Below are positions 19,002 to 27,521 of a DNA stretch of 64,000 nucleotides, in pieces. The notes under the pieces are model-generated. The model was not told where the DNA came from and ran no database searches. It was given only the letters and a program-made list of their open reading frames with translations. The stretch comes from Faecalibacter macacae (GTDB lineage Bacteria > Bacteroidota > Bacteroidia > Flavobacteriales > Weeksellaceae). The position numbers and the translations under genes were made by a program. Location: the NCBI RefSeq assembly GCF_003687725.1, contig NZ_RDOJ01000015.1, positions 1 through 64,000 on the forward strand. The letters are read 5' to 3'. Position 1 is the first letter of the stretch; each line of letters opens with the position of its first letter.

Positions 19002-19005
19002 AAGT

Positions 19006-20043
19006 ATGAAAGCAAGATATGAACCTTACGTTTTGAAATTTAAACGCCCAGGAGGAACTTCGAGAGGTGTATTAACGGAGAAATTAACGTATTTAATTAC
19101 CATAGAAGAAAATGGAAGAAAATACATTGGTGAATGCGGTTTATTTAAAGGCTTAAGTGCAGATGATCGCGAAGATTACGAACAAAAATTACAATGGGCT
19201 TGTGATCATATTGATTTAGGAGTACAAGAACTTTGGAATCAATTACGTGAATGGCCTTCAATTCAGTTTGGGATTGAACAAGCTTTTCAAGCGTATAATT
19301 TTAATCGTTACAAAGACGAGTATCTAGATCCATATAATCCAGATTTATTTGAATCAGCTTTTAAAAATGGTGAACAAGGAATGCAAATTAATGGACTAAT
19401 TTGGATGGGTGATGTGGATTTTATGCGTGAACAAATTCAAGAAAAATTAGCTCAAGGTTTTAAATGTATTAAGATAAAAATTGGAGTAAATTGGGAGTCT
19501 GAACATGAAGTTTTAAAACAATTACGTGAAGAATTTTCAGCAGAACAATTAGAATTACGTGTAGATGCAAATGGTGGATTTTCTTTTGAAGAAGCAAAAA
19601 TAGTTTTACAACAATTAGCAGATTTAAAAATTCATTCAATTGAACAACCAATTAAAGCTGGTCAAATTGATCAAATGGTTGAATTATGTGCTACAACTCC
19701 GACGCCAATAGCATTAGATGAAGAATTAATTGGAATCTATAATCGTGAGGATAAAATTGCATTAATCGAAAAAATTAAACCGCAATTTGTGATTTTAAAA
19801 CCTAGTTTAGTTGGCGGAATTCGTGGTTCGTTAGAATGGATTGACGCATGTGATTATAACGAAGTTGATTTTTGGATAACATCTGCTTTAGAAAGTAATG
19901 TAGGATTAAATGCAATAGCGCAATGGACAGCGATTTTGTATCCAGAAATGCCACAAGGATTAGGAACTGGAGGTTTGTTTACAAATAATTTCCCGACTCG
20001 TTTAGAGGTGAAAGGCGAATTTTTATACCGAAATAAAATATGA
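19006..20043 (+). CDS. menC: o-succinylbenzoate synthase
   Basis: Menaquinone biosynthesis: dehydrates SHCHC to o-succinylbenzoate. The 345-residue enolase-superfamily protein shows the catalytic lysine in CIKIKIGVNW, the metal ligands in LRVDANGGF, HSIEQPI and ALDEELIG, and the second lysine in VILKPSLVGG. A MenE-like gene follows two genes later. The next gene overlaps its stop by 4 bp. Dipeptide epimerase is the usual alternative for this superfamily, but the MenE neighbour decides. Confidence 0.88.
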   Translation: MKARYEPYVLKFKRPGGTSRGVLTEKLTYLITIEENGRKYIGECGLFKGLSADDREDYEQKLQWACDHIDLGVQELWNQLREWPSIQFGIEQAFQAYNFNRYKDEYLDPYNPDLFESAFKNGEQGMQINGLIWMGDVDFMREQIQEKLAQGFKCIKIKIGVNWESEHEVLKQLREEFSAEQLELRVDANGGFSFEEAKIVLQQLADLKIHSIEQPIKAGQIDQMVELCATTPTPIALDEELIGIYNREDKIALIEKIKPQFVILKPSLVGGIRGSLEWIDACDYNEVDFWITSALESNVGLNAIAQWTAILYPEMPQGLGTGGLFTNNFPTRLEVKGEFLYRNKI

Positions 20044-20648
20044 AAAATATAAGTTTAATTGCTTTTATATTGGTGTTAATTACAAGTTGTGCAACAAAAA
20101 ACATGACTGAATTAACAGCTATAGAAAAATATCAAAAAGAGTTAGTAGATTTTTATTCTGATTCTAAAACAACGCCGTTAAATGCTGAAGAAAAAGCTAT
20201 TTTTAAAGGAATTACGTTTTTTCCTGTAGATGAAATATACAAGATAAAAGCCGATTTTATTCCAATTAATGATGGAAATGTTATTCCTTTTCCAACTTCA
20301 GCAGGAAAAATTAAACATTACAAAGAGTATGCTTTGATTAATTTTAAGTTAGAAGGGAAAGAGCAGACATTGACAATTTACCAATCAAATCCAATTCAGG
20401 AGCAATATGCAGACCATTTATTTTTGCCATTTACTGACGAAACAAATGGTGAAACAACCTATGGTGGCGGTCGATATATCGATTTATCAATTAATGACAT
20501 GTTAACTGATGACGGAAAAGTTGTAATAGATTTCAATCAAGCATATAATCCATATTGTGCATACAGTAAACGCTACAATTGCCCAATTCCTCCTGGAAAT
20601 AATTCGCTAGATGTTGAGGTAAAAGCAGGTGTAACTTATAAAAAGTAA
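20040..20648 (+). CDS. DUF1684-type lipoprotein
   Basis: Protein of 202 residues with a lipoprotein signal (LVLITSCATK; Cys at about 17). The mature part contains DLSINDMLTDDGKVVIDFNQAYNPYCAYSKRYNCPIPPGNNSLDVEVKAGV, the typical end of DUF1684 proteins, in which the conserved cysteines and YNPYC motif are always found. Function unknown. It is translationally coupled between menC and the menE-like gene, which is unexpected for an exported protein. Confidence 0.8.
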   Translation: MKNISLIAFILVLITSCATKNMTELTAIEKYQKELVDFYSDSKTTPLNAEEKAIFKGITFFPVDEIYKIKADFIPINDGNVIPFPTSAGKIKHYKEYALINFKLEGKEQTLTIYQSNPIQEQYADHLFLPFTDETNGETTYGGGRYIDLSINDMLTDDGKVVIDFNQAYNPYCAYSKRYNCPIPPGNNSLDVEVKAGVTYKK

Positions 20649-20649
20649 A

Positions 20650-21681
20650 ATGTTAGTTCTAGATTTTTCTCAGCCGAATTTCGATGTAAATCAATTAACT
20701 GTTTCAAATGAATTTGAACAATCAATTATCGATTTTTTAATTAATTGGTTTGATGATACTGATTTTATGATGGTGCAAACATCGGGTTCTACTGGAATGC
20801 CAAAACAAATTCGCCTAACGAAGGAAAATATGCGAAAAAGTGCTCGGATGACATGTAAATATTTACGTTTACAAAAAGGTGATTCGGCTTTATTAGCAAT
20901 GCCTGTAACATATATTGCAGGAAAATTGATGTTGATTCGTGCCATTGAACAAGGACTGAAAATAATTTGTCATGAACCAACTTCAACCTTTAATTGGGCA
21001 GATTTTACAACCGAATTTGGACCAGATTTAAAGTCGATAAATTTCGTTGCGCTTACGCCAATGCAGGTTGAGAAATCGTTGGATTTTGTTTCGTATTGTG
21101 ATAAATTAATAATTGGAGGTGCGCCACTTTCAGATAAAGTGAAACAAGATTTATTTTCGCTTTCGAATGAAGTTTATGAAACATATGCAATGACAGAAAC
21201 GATTACTCACATCGCTTTTAAGCAAGTTCCTAATCAAAAATATCCAAAAGTTAATCCATATTTTGAGGCTTTTGATGAGGTTAAGATTAAACAGGACGAA
21301 CGTGGTTGTTTGGTTATCGAGACGCCTTACGATGGTTTGATTGTTACGACGAATGATCTAGTTGAATTAATTGATGTCAGAAACTTCAATTGGATCGGAC
21401 GTGCGGATAATGTGATTAATTCGGGTGGAATTAAGTTATTTCCAGAACAAATTGAGGATTTAATTAAACCATTTATCGCTTCAGATTATTTTATTACTTC
21501 AAAAAAAGATGAATTATTGGGTGAGAAATTAATTTTAGTAATCGAAGGCGAGGAGCGAATGATTGATCTAACAAAAGCTAATCTTTCCAAATATCAAATT
21601 CCAAAGGAAATCATATTTATACCCGAATTTGAACGTACAGAAAGCGGAAAAATTAAAAGAAATAAAATAGAAATTTTATAA
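20650..21681 (+). CDS. menE: AMP-binding enzyme, O-succinylbenzoate-CoA ligase (MenE) type
   Basis: Activates o-succinylbenzoate to its CoA ester in menaquinone synthesis. The P-loop-like motif TSGSTGMPKQI is followed by YETYAMTETITHIA and by WIGRADNVINSGGIKLFPEQIE, ending in ESGKIKRNKI with the A10 lysine. At 343 residues it lacks about 100 residues of the usual N-terminal part, as is common for Bacteroidota MenE. Assignment rests on motifs plus adjacency to menC. Confidence 0.83.
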   Translation: MLVLDFSQPNFDVNQLTVSNEFEQSIIDFLINWFDDTDFMMVQTSGSTGMPKQIRLTKENMRKSARMTCKYLRLQKGDSALLAMPVTYIAGKLMLIRAIEQGLKIICHEPTSTFNWADFTTEFGPDLKSINFVALTPMQVEKSLDFVSYCDKLIIGGAPLSDKVKQDLFSLSNEVYETYAMTETITHIAFKQVPNQKYPKVNPYFEAFDEVKIKQDERGCLVIETPYDGLIVTTNDLVELIDVRNFNWIGRADNVINSGGIKLFPEQIEDLIKPFIASDYFITSKKDELLGEKLILVIEGEERMIDLTKANLSKYQIPKEIIFIPEFERTESGKIKRNKIEIL

Positions 21682-21691
21682 TTTTTTGAAG

Positions 21692-21719
21692 GAGATTCAA
21701 TTTTTGAATCTCTTTTTTT
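21692..21719 (+). terminator. terminator of men operon
   Basis: Stem GAGATTCAA/TTGAATCTC followed by seven T. Confidence 0.9.
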
Positions 21720-21863
21720 CGTTTACTTATTGAAAATTAAATAAGTTATGCTTGTTTATAATTTATTGATAAATATTGTTATTTTTCGTTTTTAAAACGG
21801 ACTTGAATTCTAAATAATATCTATTTTAACCAAATCAATTTAACTACTAAAATCAATTCAAAT

Positions 21864-22748
21864 ATGGTCTGGACGGATTCGAATCAGAAATTTAATGATG
21901 CTTTTTTCTTGCTGTTAGATAACCAAGAGATAGTGGATCCTTTTCCGATATGGAAAGCTTTTTCGTTTAAAAATCATCCTACCCAAAATTTAATTGACGC
22001 TGAAAAAATATTAGATCAAATTATTCTTGATGATCCAAATTATACAAAAGCAATTTTTTTAAAAGCAATGGTTAAGAGAAATCTTAATTATAATGAGGAA
22101 TCTATCCTATACTTGCATCAAGTAAAAGATAACGATTACTACTTATTAGCGAATAATATTTATTTGGCTGAATACTATTTTTATAAACTGAAATTTGATG
22201 AATCGTTACGATATTTAAAAGAAGTTGATGAAATATATCCTTCAAATCTTCGTGTAACTTTTTTGTTAGTTTTAGTGAATTTAGAATTATTTAATTTTGA
22301 AGAAGCAAAACGATATTTGAATTTATTATATCAGATTTCTGATGAAAAAGATTTGATTCAATTATTAAATCATAATTTAAAAATAACAGAAGAAATTGTT
22401 TTAAATACGTCTAATAGATTGGTTCTAAAGAATTTTAAATTAAAAAGTATCAATTACAATTTACAGTTAAAAACTAATTTAATACATTTTTTTCGTCAAT
22501 ATAACGAGCTTGGAATTAATTATGATATGATAACTTGCTTTGTGTACGGTGTTATTTTAAAACAGGTTACGCAATATCCCAACTTTAATTCTTTTAATGA
22601 TTATAACGTGAATACGATTTTACATTATTTAAAAATTGAGGAAAATAAAGTGAAAATATTATTTAATTCTATTGATTTTGAACACGATTTTGTAAAAACT
22701 TTTGAGGAATATCAAGAAGTTGAAAATTTAATGAAAGAGGATTTGTAG
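21864..22748 (+). CDS. TPR-like hypothetical protein
   Basis: Protein of 294 residues, acidic at the start, with helical repeats of TPR character (for example DAEKILDQIILDDPNYTKAIFLKAMVKRN and YFYKLKFDESLRYLKEVDEIYPSNLRV). No signal peptide or membrane segment. Function unknown, probably protein-protein contacts. The ATG at 21864 follows an AT-rich 5' region of about 150 bases. Confidence 0.6.
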   Translation: MVWTDSNQKFNDAFFLLLDNQEIVDPFPIWKAFSFKNHPTQNLIDAEKILDQIILDDPNYTKAIFLKAMVKRNLNYNEESILYLHQVKDNDYYLLANNIYLAEYYFYKLKFDESLRYLKEVDEIYPSNLRVTFLLVLVNLELFNFEEAKRYLNLLYQISDEKDLIQLLNHNLKITEEIVLNTSNRLVLKNFKLKSINYNLQLKTNLIHFFRQYNELGINYDMITCFVYGVILKQVTQYPNFNSFNDYNVNTILHYLKIEENKVKILFNSIDFEHDFVKTFEEYQEVENLMKEDL

Positions 22749-22755
22749 GATTTTT

Positions 22756-22763
22756 TAACTTTG
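22756..22763 (+). promoter_or_regulatory. -7 promoter element
   Basis: TAACTTTG matches TAnnTTTG, 17 bases before the ATG at 22781. Confidence 0.5.
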
Positions 22764-22780
22764 TGAAAAATTAATATAAG

Positions 22781-23167
22781 ATGGGAATCGTATCAACGTT
22801 AGATGACGTTTTAGATAATGTTGAGGTTTTTTTAGAAGGTCTTGAAACGGGATCTGAAAAAGAAATTAATACAGCTGTAGAATTAGTAAAAGCTGCTGAT
22901 ACATTTTTGGTAATTATTACTGAAGATGTAAATATTTTTGTCCCAAGTTCTTTTGTTGGTTATACAGACCAAACATTAGCAGCCTATGATAAAAATAAAC
23001 ACAAAAAAGAAGATGAGGTTAATGAATTATTAACTAAAATTATAGGATCGACACCAAAAATTGATAAAACAATGGATGAGTTTTTCTTAGATTTTTGTGA
23101 TGAAATTGAAGTTAATAGAAATGATGTTGGTCTTTCTAGAGAATATTGGATATTAAAAAACTTATAA
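22781..23167 (+). CDS. small acidic hypothetical protein
   Basis: Protein of 128 residues with many Asp/Glu and a mixed helix/strand pattern; no family recognised and no export signal. It has its own promoter-like box and terminator, so it is probably a single-gene unit. Confidence 0.6.
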   Translation: MGIVSTLDDVLDNVEVFLEGLETGSEKEINTAVELVKAADTFLVIITEDVNIFVPSSFVGYTDQTLAAYDKNKHKKEDEVNELLTKIIGSTPKIDKTMDEFFLDFCDEIEVNRNDVGLSREYWILKNL

Positions 23168-23189
23168 TATTGTAATAAATATATTTTTT

Positions 23190-23220
23190 AAAGTGCTTTC
23201 TATTTAGAGGCACTTTTTTT
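23190..23220 (+). terminator. terminator
   Basis: Stem AAAGTGC..GAG/GCACTTT type (AAAGTGC with GCACTTT, extended by TTC/GAG) and a T-run. Confidence 0.8.
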
Positions 23221-23285
23221 GTGTAAAAAAAAACATCCATTTAAAAAATGGATGCAATCTAACTAACTAAACTAAAACCTGATAT

Positions 23286-23624
23286 TTACAAAGTGCAATT
23301 TAATGCAGGTTTTTTTATTGTATCAATGCCCAAGATGGCACATTGTATTTCTGAATTTAATAATCCACCGCCACCTCCGTAGTGATGAATTTGTTTTACT
23401 GAAGGAAAATTATTCGTAATCCAATTTTCAATTTCTTCAGTTTCTATTTTACCAATATTACTACTATATAATAATATATCAATGGAATTGACTTTAATAT
23501 GATTTTTTAAATCACGCTGATTGTTAAAGCATAAAGCATGCCAGTTTTTATTTTTATTGATAATTCTTTTAAGAGTTTCAATAATTTCATTGTTTTTACC
23601 GTAAACTAAAATGTTTAATTTCAT
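23286..23624 (-). CDS. hypothetical protein, receiver-like fold
   Basis: Protein of 112 residues. The alternating hydrophobic strands (LNILVYGKN, HALCFNN, IDILLYSSN) and helices resemble a degenerate response-regulator receiver domain, but the phosphoacceptor aspartate cannot be placed with confidence and a GGGGG stretch is unusual. Function unknown. Confidence 0.5.
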   Translation of the reverse strand: MKLNILVYGKNNEIIETLKRIINKNKNWHALCFNNQRDLKNHIKVNSIDILLYSSNIGKIETEEIENWITNNFPSVKQIHHYGGGGGLLNSEIQCAILGIDTIKKPALNCTL

Positions 23625-23797
23625 TACTGAATTATTAGTTTATCAAAGTAAAATATAAATATACTCTAAATAATTGATATATGTTAAAATATTATCTCGT
23701 CTGTTTTTAATAAATATATTTATTTCTGTCTTAAAAAATGTTAATTATTATCAAGAAGTCAGTAATCCTATTACTTTTGCGCGATAAACTAGAGAAT

Positions 23798-24199
23798 ATG
23801 AAAAAATTAGTATTAGCGTTAGGAGTAGTGTTATCTTTAACAAGTTGTGCATCTACTGGAACAGTAGGGACAATTACTAAAGTAGCTGAAATTTCAACAG
23901 CTATTTCAGAAATTACAGGATTATTAGGAGGATTAAATTTAACAAGTGCACAAACATCTGTTGTTTCATCTGCTTTAAAATCTTACATTTCTAACTACAA
24001 CACAGTTGATACTTCAAAAGAAGGTTACCAAACTTTATTAGAAGGTTATAAAACTAAAGCCTTAGCAGAAATCAAAACAGGTGTAGGTGAATCTAAGTAC
24101 GGTGAAGTTATTTCTACTTTAAAAGAAGCAACAGGTAAAGCAAAGAATACAACTGTTTCTGATGCTACATTAGCTGTAATTTCAAGCTTAGTAAAATAA
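23798..24199 (+). CDS. small exported lipoprotein
   Basis: Predicted 133-residue protein with a clear lipoprotein signal, ALGVVLSLTSCAST, Cys at about 19. The mature part is Ser/Thr/Gly-rich and helical, consistent with DUF4197- or DUF2059-like periplasmic helical proteins, but I do not assign it. I use the ATG at 23798 rather than an upstream in-frame ATG because it places the lipobox correctly. Confidence 0.75.
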   Translation: MKKLVLALGVVLSLTSCASTGTVGTITKVAEISTAISEITGLLGGLNLTSAQTSVVSSALKSYISNYNTVDTSKEGYQTLLEGYKTKALAEIKTGVGESKYGEVISTLKEATGKAKNTTVSDATLAVISSLVK

Positions 24200-24223
24200 T
24201 AAATACAATATTGTAGATATAAG

Positions 24224-24252
24224 AAAGCCACTCTAACGAGTGGCTTTTATTT
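24224..24252. terminator. bidirectional terminator
   Basis: Stem AAAGCCACTC/GAGTGGCTTT followed by TATTTTA, between convergent genes. Confidence 0.85.
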
Positions 24253-24257
24253 TAATA

Positions 24258-25043
24258 TTAGTTTTCTGTCGTTTCTATTCCGTTTTGCTTTTCAGCTAAT
24301 TGTTGGTAAAATGCCAATTTATGCTGAGCTAAATCGAATTGAGGATTAATCATTAAAGCGTATTGAAATGATTGAATAGCTTCGTTAATTAAACCTTTAT
24401 TCTCTAATAAAACACCTTTTCCGTAATGTGTTAAGAAGTAATTAGGATTTATCTTTAAAGATTCTTCGTAATCAAGTAAAGCTTCATCATAACGCTCTAA
24501 TAATACATAAGTATTAGCACGATTATAAAAAGATAAGAAATGTGGATTAAGTTCAATCACTTTTGTGTAATCAGCAATAGCTTTATCAAATTCTTTTAAT
24601 TGATCATAACAGAATGCACGATTATGGTAGCATGAATCATAATCTTCTTTTATAGCCAAAGCTTCATTATACAACTCAATAGCTTTATCGTAATTTTTCA
24701 TATTCATTTGGATAAATGCTTTTTGATGAATCGCAACATAATGATCAGGCTTTATAGATAAAATTTGATCAAAAATTTCATTCGCTTGTGTTGGATTGAA
24801 TCTGTTATATAAAGACATCGCTTTATAAAACAAGAAATCAATATTTTCTGGTTGATCAATTAATGCTTTATCAATATCTTGTATAGCATCTGTATATTGT
24901 TTCATCTGGTACTGACATAATCCACGGTGGAAATATGAATTTGTTACCTCGATTTTTCTTTTAATTGATAAAGAAAAGTATTCTGAAGCTTTTCTAAATT
25001 GTCCTTTGTGAAGATAGGCTCTTCCTTGTTCGTAAAAACTCAT
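24258..25043 (-). CDS. tetratricopeptide repeat protein
   Basis: Protein of 261 residues made of about seven consecutive 34-residue TPR units, with well-kept W/L-G-Y-A-F-A-P positions (for example CHNRAFCYDQLKEFDKAIADYTKVIELNPH and YNRANTYVLLERYDEALLDYEESLKINPN). No signal peptide; a cytoplasmic scaffold. The partner is not evident from the neighbourhood. Confidence 0.85.
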   Translation of the reverse strand: MSFYEQGRAYLHKGQFRKASEYFSLSIKRKIEVTNSYFHRGLCQYQMKQYTDAIQDIDKALIDQPENIDFLFYKAMSLYNRFNPTQANEIFDQILSIKPDHYVAIHQKAFIQMNMKNYDKAIELYNEALAIKEDYDSCYHNRAFCYDQLKEFDKAIADYTKVIELNPHFLSFYNRANTYVLLERYDEALLDYEESLKINPNYFLTHYGKGVLLENKGLINEAIQSFQYALMINPQFDLAQHKLAFYQQLAEKQNGIETTEN

Positions 25044-25119
25044 AATTCAATATTACAATAAGAATTAATATCTATTTTAAACTTTTTGCTAAATTTATCA
25101 ACAATATTAAAAAATCACA

Positions 25120-25518
25120 ATGAAATTAGAACATATTGGTATTGCAGTAAAAGATTTGAACTTTTCAAACGATTTATTTACGAAATTATTAGGTAAATCT
25201 GCATACAAAGAAGAAGCTGTTGAGTCGGAAGGAGTGTTAACATCGTTCTTTTCTGCGGGAGAATCTAAGGTAGAATTAGTAGGTTCGACAAAAAATAATA
25301 GTGCAATTGAAAAATATTTAGAAAAAAATAGAGAAGGAATTCATCATTTAGCTTTTGGTGTAGATAATTTAGATAAAGAAATCGAAAGACTTAAGAATGA
25401 GGGGTTTATTTTTATAAATGAAACACCAAAATTAGGAGCAGACAATAAGCGAATAGTGTTTTTACACCCAAAAACTACGAACGGAGTGTTGGTCGAGCTT
25501 TGCGAAGATGTAAAATAA
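25120..25518 (+). CDS. mce: methylmalonyl-CoA epimerase
   Basis: Vicinal oxygen chelate protein of 132 residues. It interconverts (R)- and (S)-methylmalonyl-CoA in propionyl-CoA metabolism. Two beta-alpha-beta modules start LEHIGIAVKDL (metal-binding His5) and GIHHLAFGVDNL (second His), with the glutamate ligand in VLVELCED at the end. Length is normal for the family. It is the last chromosomal protein gene before the tRNA and the island. Confidence 0.9.
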   Translation: MKLEHIGIAVKDLNFSNDLFTKLLGKSAYKEEAVESEGVLTSFFSAGESKVELVGSTKNNSAIEKYLEKNREGIHHLAFGVDNLDKEIERLKNEGFIFINETPKLGADNKRIVFLHPKTTNGVLVELCEDVK

Positions 25519-25607
25519 TTTTGTTATTTAAAAAATATGCTTTAATATTGCATTCGAATTGAGCAGTAAACCTCGGCTTAGAGGAACAAAATTATCGCTT
25601 ACATTCC

Positions 25608-25681
25608 GGTCCTATAACTCAGTTGGTTAGAGTAGCTGACTCATAATCAGCAAGTCCTTGGTTCGAGCCCAAGTGGGACCA
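25608..25681 (+). tRNA. tRNA with CAT anticodon (elongator Met, or Ile2)
   Basis: Complete cloverleaf: acceptor GGTCCTA/TGGGACC, anticodon arm GCTGA-CTCATAA-TCAGC with anticodon CAT, and T-arm with GGTTCGAGCC. The first base pair is G-C, so it is not an initiator tRNA. CAT could be elongator Met or lysidine-modified Ile2. No encoded CCA. The 3' end is the integration target of the following island. Confidence 0.95.
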
Positions 25682-25683
25682 CA
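25669..25683 (+). repeat. attL: 15-bp direct repeat in the tRNA 3' end
   Basis: CCAAGTGGGACCACA, identical to the copy at 40817-40831. It comprises the tRNA T-arm/acceptor 3' part and two following bases. Confidence 0.85.
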
Positions 25684-25686
25684 GAA

Positions 25687-25727
25687 AATCCCGATAAACG
25701 CACTGTTTATCGGGATTATTTTTTTAT
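25687..25727 (+). terminator. tRNA terminator carried on the island side of attL
   Basis: A perfect 13-bp stem AATCCCGATAAAC/GTTTATCGGGATT is followed by ATTTTTTTA. It starts four bases past attL. A second, different terminator lies just past attR and probably was the original one. Confidence 0.9.
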
Positions 25728-25728
25728 T

Positions 25729-25746
25729 GGGGGTTTAGTAGGGGGT
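25729..25746 (+). promoter_or_regulatory. candidate integrase arm-type site, left
   Basis: Two GGGGGT words spaced exactly 12 bp apart (25729 and 25741). The same arrangement, with the same strand and spacing, occurs at 40685-40702 beside the integrase. Such paired repeats inside att regions are typical of arm-type integrase sites. Inference. Confidence 0.5.
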
Positions 25747-25829
25747 AATTATATTTATTTGTATATTTACACAACTAATGTATTGAGCACTTTTAGTTAA
25801 TCGGTTATTAACAATAAAGTTTAAATGCT

Positions 25830-25964
25830 ATGAAATGCATTAGTTGCGCAGGTTTAAAACCTGTATTTGTGAGATCATATACAAGAATTCGCTTTGGAAG
25901 ACTTGAAAATGTAACACAACATTGTCGTTCTTTACCTTATCAAGGTCAATTACGATTATTTTAG
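25830..25964 (+). CDS. possible 44-aa small protein or structured RNA
   Basis: ATG to TAG frame of 44 codons beginning MKCISCAGLKPVFVRSY and ending QGQLRLF; Cys3 and Cys6 form a CxxC. The flanking DNA holds inverted repeats (CAACTAATG 25772-25780 with CATTAGTTG 25838-25846, the latter inside the frame; palindrome CAGGTTTAAAACCTG at 25849-25863). A plus-strand terminator starts on the stop codon. A TATATTTAC box lies at 25762. Whether this is coding or an RNA cannot be decided from sequence. Confidence 0.35.
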   Translation: MKCISCAGLKPVFVRSYTRIRFGRLENVTQHCRSLPYQGQLRLF

Positions 25965-25995
25965 AAGTGAGTTTTATAACTCACTTCTTTTATTT
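25963..25995 (+). terminator. terminator on plus strand
   Basis: A perfect 11-bp stem AGAAGTGAGTT/AACTCACTTCT is followed by TTTATTT. It ends a plus-strand transcript coming from the small ORF and overlaps the stop of the minus-strand ATPase gene. Confidence 0.8.
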
Positions 25996-27521
25996 AATAT
26001 AAATTCTCTCATTAAATCTACAGATTCTTCTAATTGTATAGGTGTAAATCTCAGATTCAAAGTGTTTTCAGGGTGGTGAATTTGATGTCTAATATATTCC
26101 GTCAAGACAATTTGTTCTTTTCTAGTAGAACCATTATTGAAAATTTTGATATAATCCATCAACTCTTTTCCAACTTTAAAATTATTCCATAATTCCTCAG
26201 CTACAAGAAAACCATGTAATTCATTATGATATTCTTCTGTCAAATCTTTAAAAGCAATGAAATTAATTTCATTTAAAGAAGGGTAAGGTAATTGATTAGG
26301 TAAAACCTCTGAAATAGATTTATTTCCTTCTTCATCTTTATTGATTAATCTTAAATTTTCGAACTCTAATCCTTTAACAACTATAGAGCTATGCGTTGTT
26401 AATAAAACTTGTGTTTTATCGGTTTGAGATAATTCTTTAAAAGCTTTAATTAATAATTTTTGATGATCAGTATGTTGAGAAGTTTCAGGTTCTTCAATTG
26501 CATAAATGATAGATTGTGAATTACCAGATTGCATTCTCCTTTCGGCTTCAGCCCTAAAAAAGTTTAATAAAATTAATCTTTTAACACCACTACCTCTTTT
26601 ATTAATTGGAATGTTTTCGTCACCAGTTATTGAAACATTTTTAAAAACATCTACCCATTTTAATGAACTTGCTGTAGGAATTATTGGATTCAAAGAATTT
26701 GCGATATCAGGATTCATTTCTCTTAATTTCGCTAAAGTTGCATTGGAAACAGCATTTAAATGAATAGAAACGCGTTCTGCGATATCTTCAAACATTGAGA
26801 TAACAGTTTGATCTGCTAAAATTTGTGAAACTGCTTTTTTTAAAGGATCTTGAACTTCGCTGTCATTATCGCTATTTTTTCTATCTGACTGAAACAGACA
26901 ATATATTGGGAGATATGTTTGTATTTTTTCCCAAATATTTTTCGCATCTTCTTTAGAAGTGTCTATTTCAATTTCTTCTAACTGCAAATCTTCTTCAAAA
27001 TGTTTCCAAATAGCAGTTCGCATAATAGCATTAATTGTTTGATTTTCACATTCAATTTCATTTTGAATGATAATTCTTCGATAATCAGTGTTTTTTTTAA
27101 TTAGTAACTGTGAACAATTTTCATTTGTTGGATGATTTGCCTTAATAAATACCTTCGCTGACCCTGCATTTGGATATTTTTTGATAATTTCTAACTTATT
27201 ACTAGAGTTTAAAAGATACTCATTTTCAAATGTAGTAGGATTTGTGGCATCAATAGTAATTGAATCTGGTAAATCTGTAAATATTGCGGTAATAAATATA
27301 TCTCTGTCCCCCTCTTCAAATGATGACTTGTTGATATCATCTTTATCTAATTTGATTACATAATCACCTTTTCCGTCATTAAAAAAAATATCTAAAGCTT
27401 CTAAAATTGTTGATTTTCCAATGTCATTTTTACCTACAAATACTGTTAAATTATCAATATTAATTTCTGTTTCTTCTTTGTAACTTCTAAAGTTTTTTAG
27501 TTTAATTGAGTGTAGCTTCAT
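25974..27521 (-). CDS. AAA ATPase (RecF/OLD-like) with C-terminal R-x4-H tail
   Basis: Predicted 515-residue ABC/SMC-type ATPase. It begins KLHSIKLKNFRSY, followed by Walker A GKNDIGKST (30-38); the two halves are separated by an insert of over 250 residues. Then come a signature-like KRGSGVKRL, Walker B IIYAIEEPETSQH and the switch-His LLTTHSS. No TOPRIM domain follows, unlike OLD/GajA. Instead the last 95 residues are helical with IRHQIHHPEN, where R478-x4-H483 resembles a HEPN/PrrC-like motif. The gene overlaps by 20 bp with the putative HEPN gene upstream, so they form an operon. A role in phage defence is inference. Confidence 0.8.
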   Translation of the reverse strand: MKLHSIKLKNFRSYKEETEINIDNLTVFVGKNDIGKSTILEALDIFFNDGKGDYVIKLDKDDINKSSFEEGDRDIFITAIFTDLPDSITIDATNPTTFENEYLLNSSNKLEIIKKYPNAGSAKVFIKANHPTNENCSQLLIKKNTDYRRIIIQNEIECENQTINAIMRTAIWKHFEEDLQLEEIEIDTSKEDAKNIWEKIQTYLPIYCLFQSDRKNSDNDSEVQDPLKKAVSQILADQTVISMFEDIAERVSIHLNAVSNATLAKLREMNPDIANSLNPIIPTASSLKWVDVFKNVSITGDENIPINKRGSGVKRLILLNFFRAEAERRMQSGNSQSIIYAIEEPETSQHTDHQKLLIKAFKELSQTDKTQVLLTTHSSIVVKGLEFENLRLINKDEEGNKSISEVLPNQLPYPSLNEINFIAFKDLTEEYHNELHGFLVAEELWNNFKVGKELMDYIKIFNNGSTRKEQIVLTEYIRHQIHHPENTLNLRFTPIQLEESVDLMREFILNKRSEL

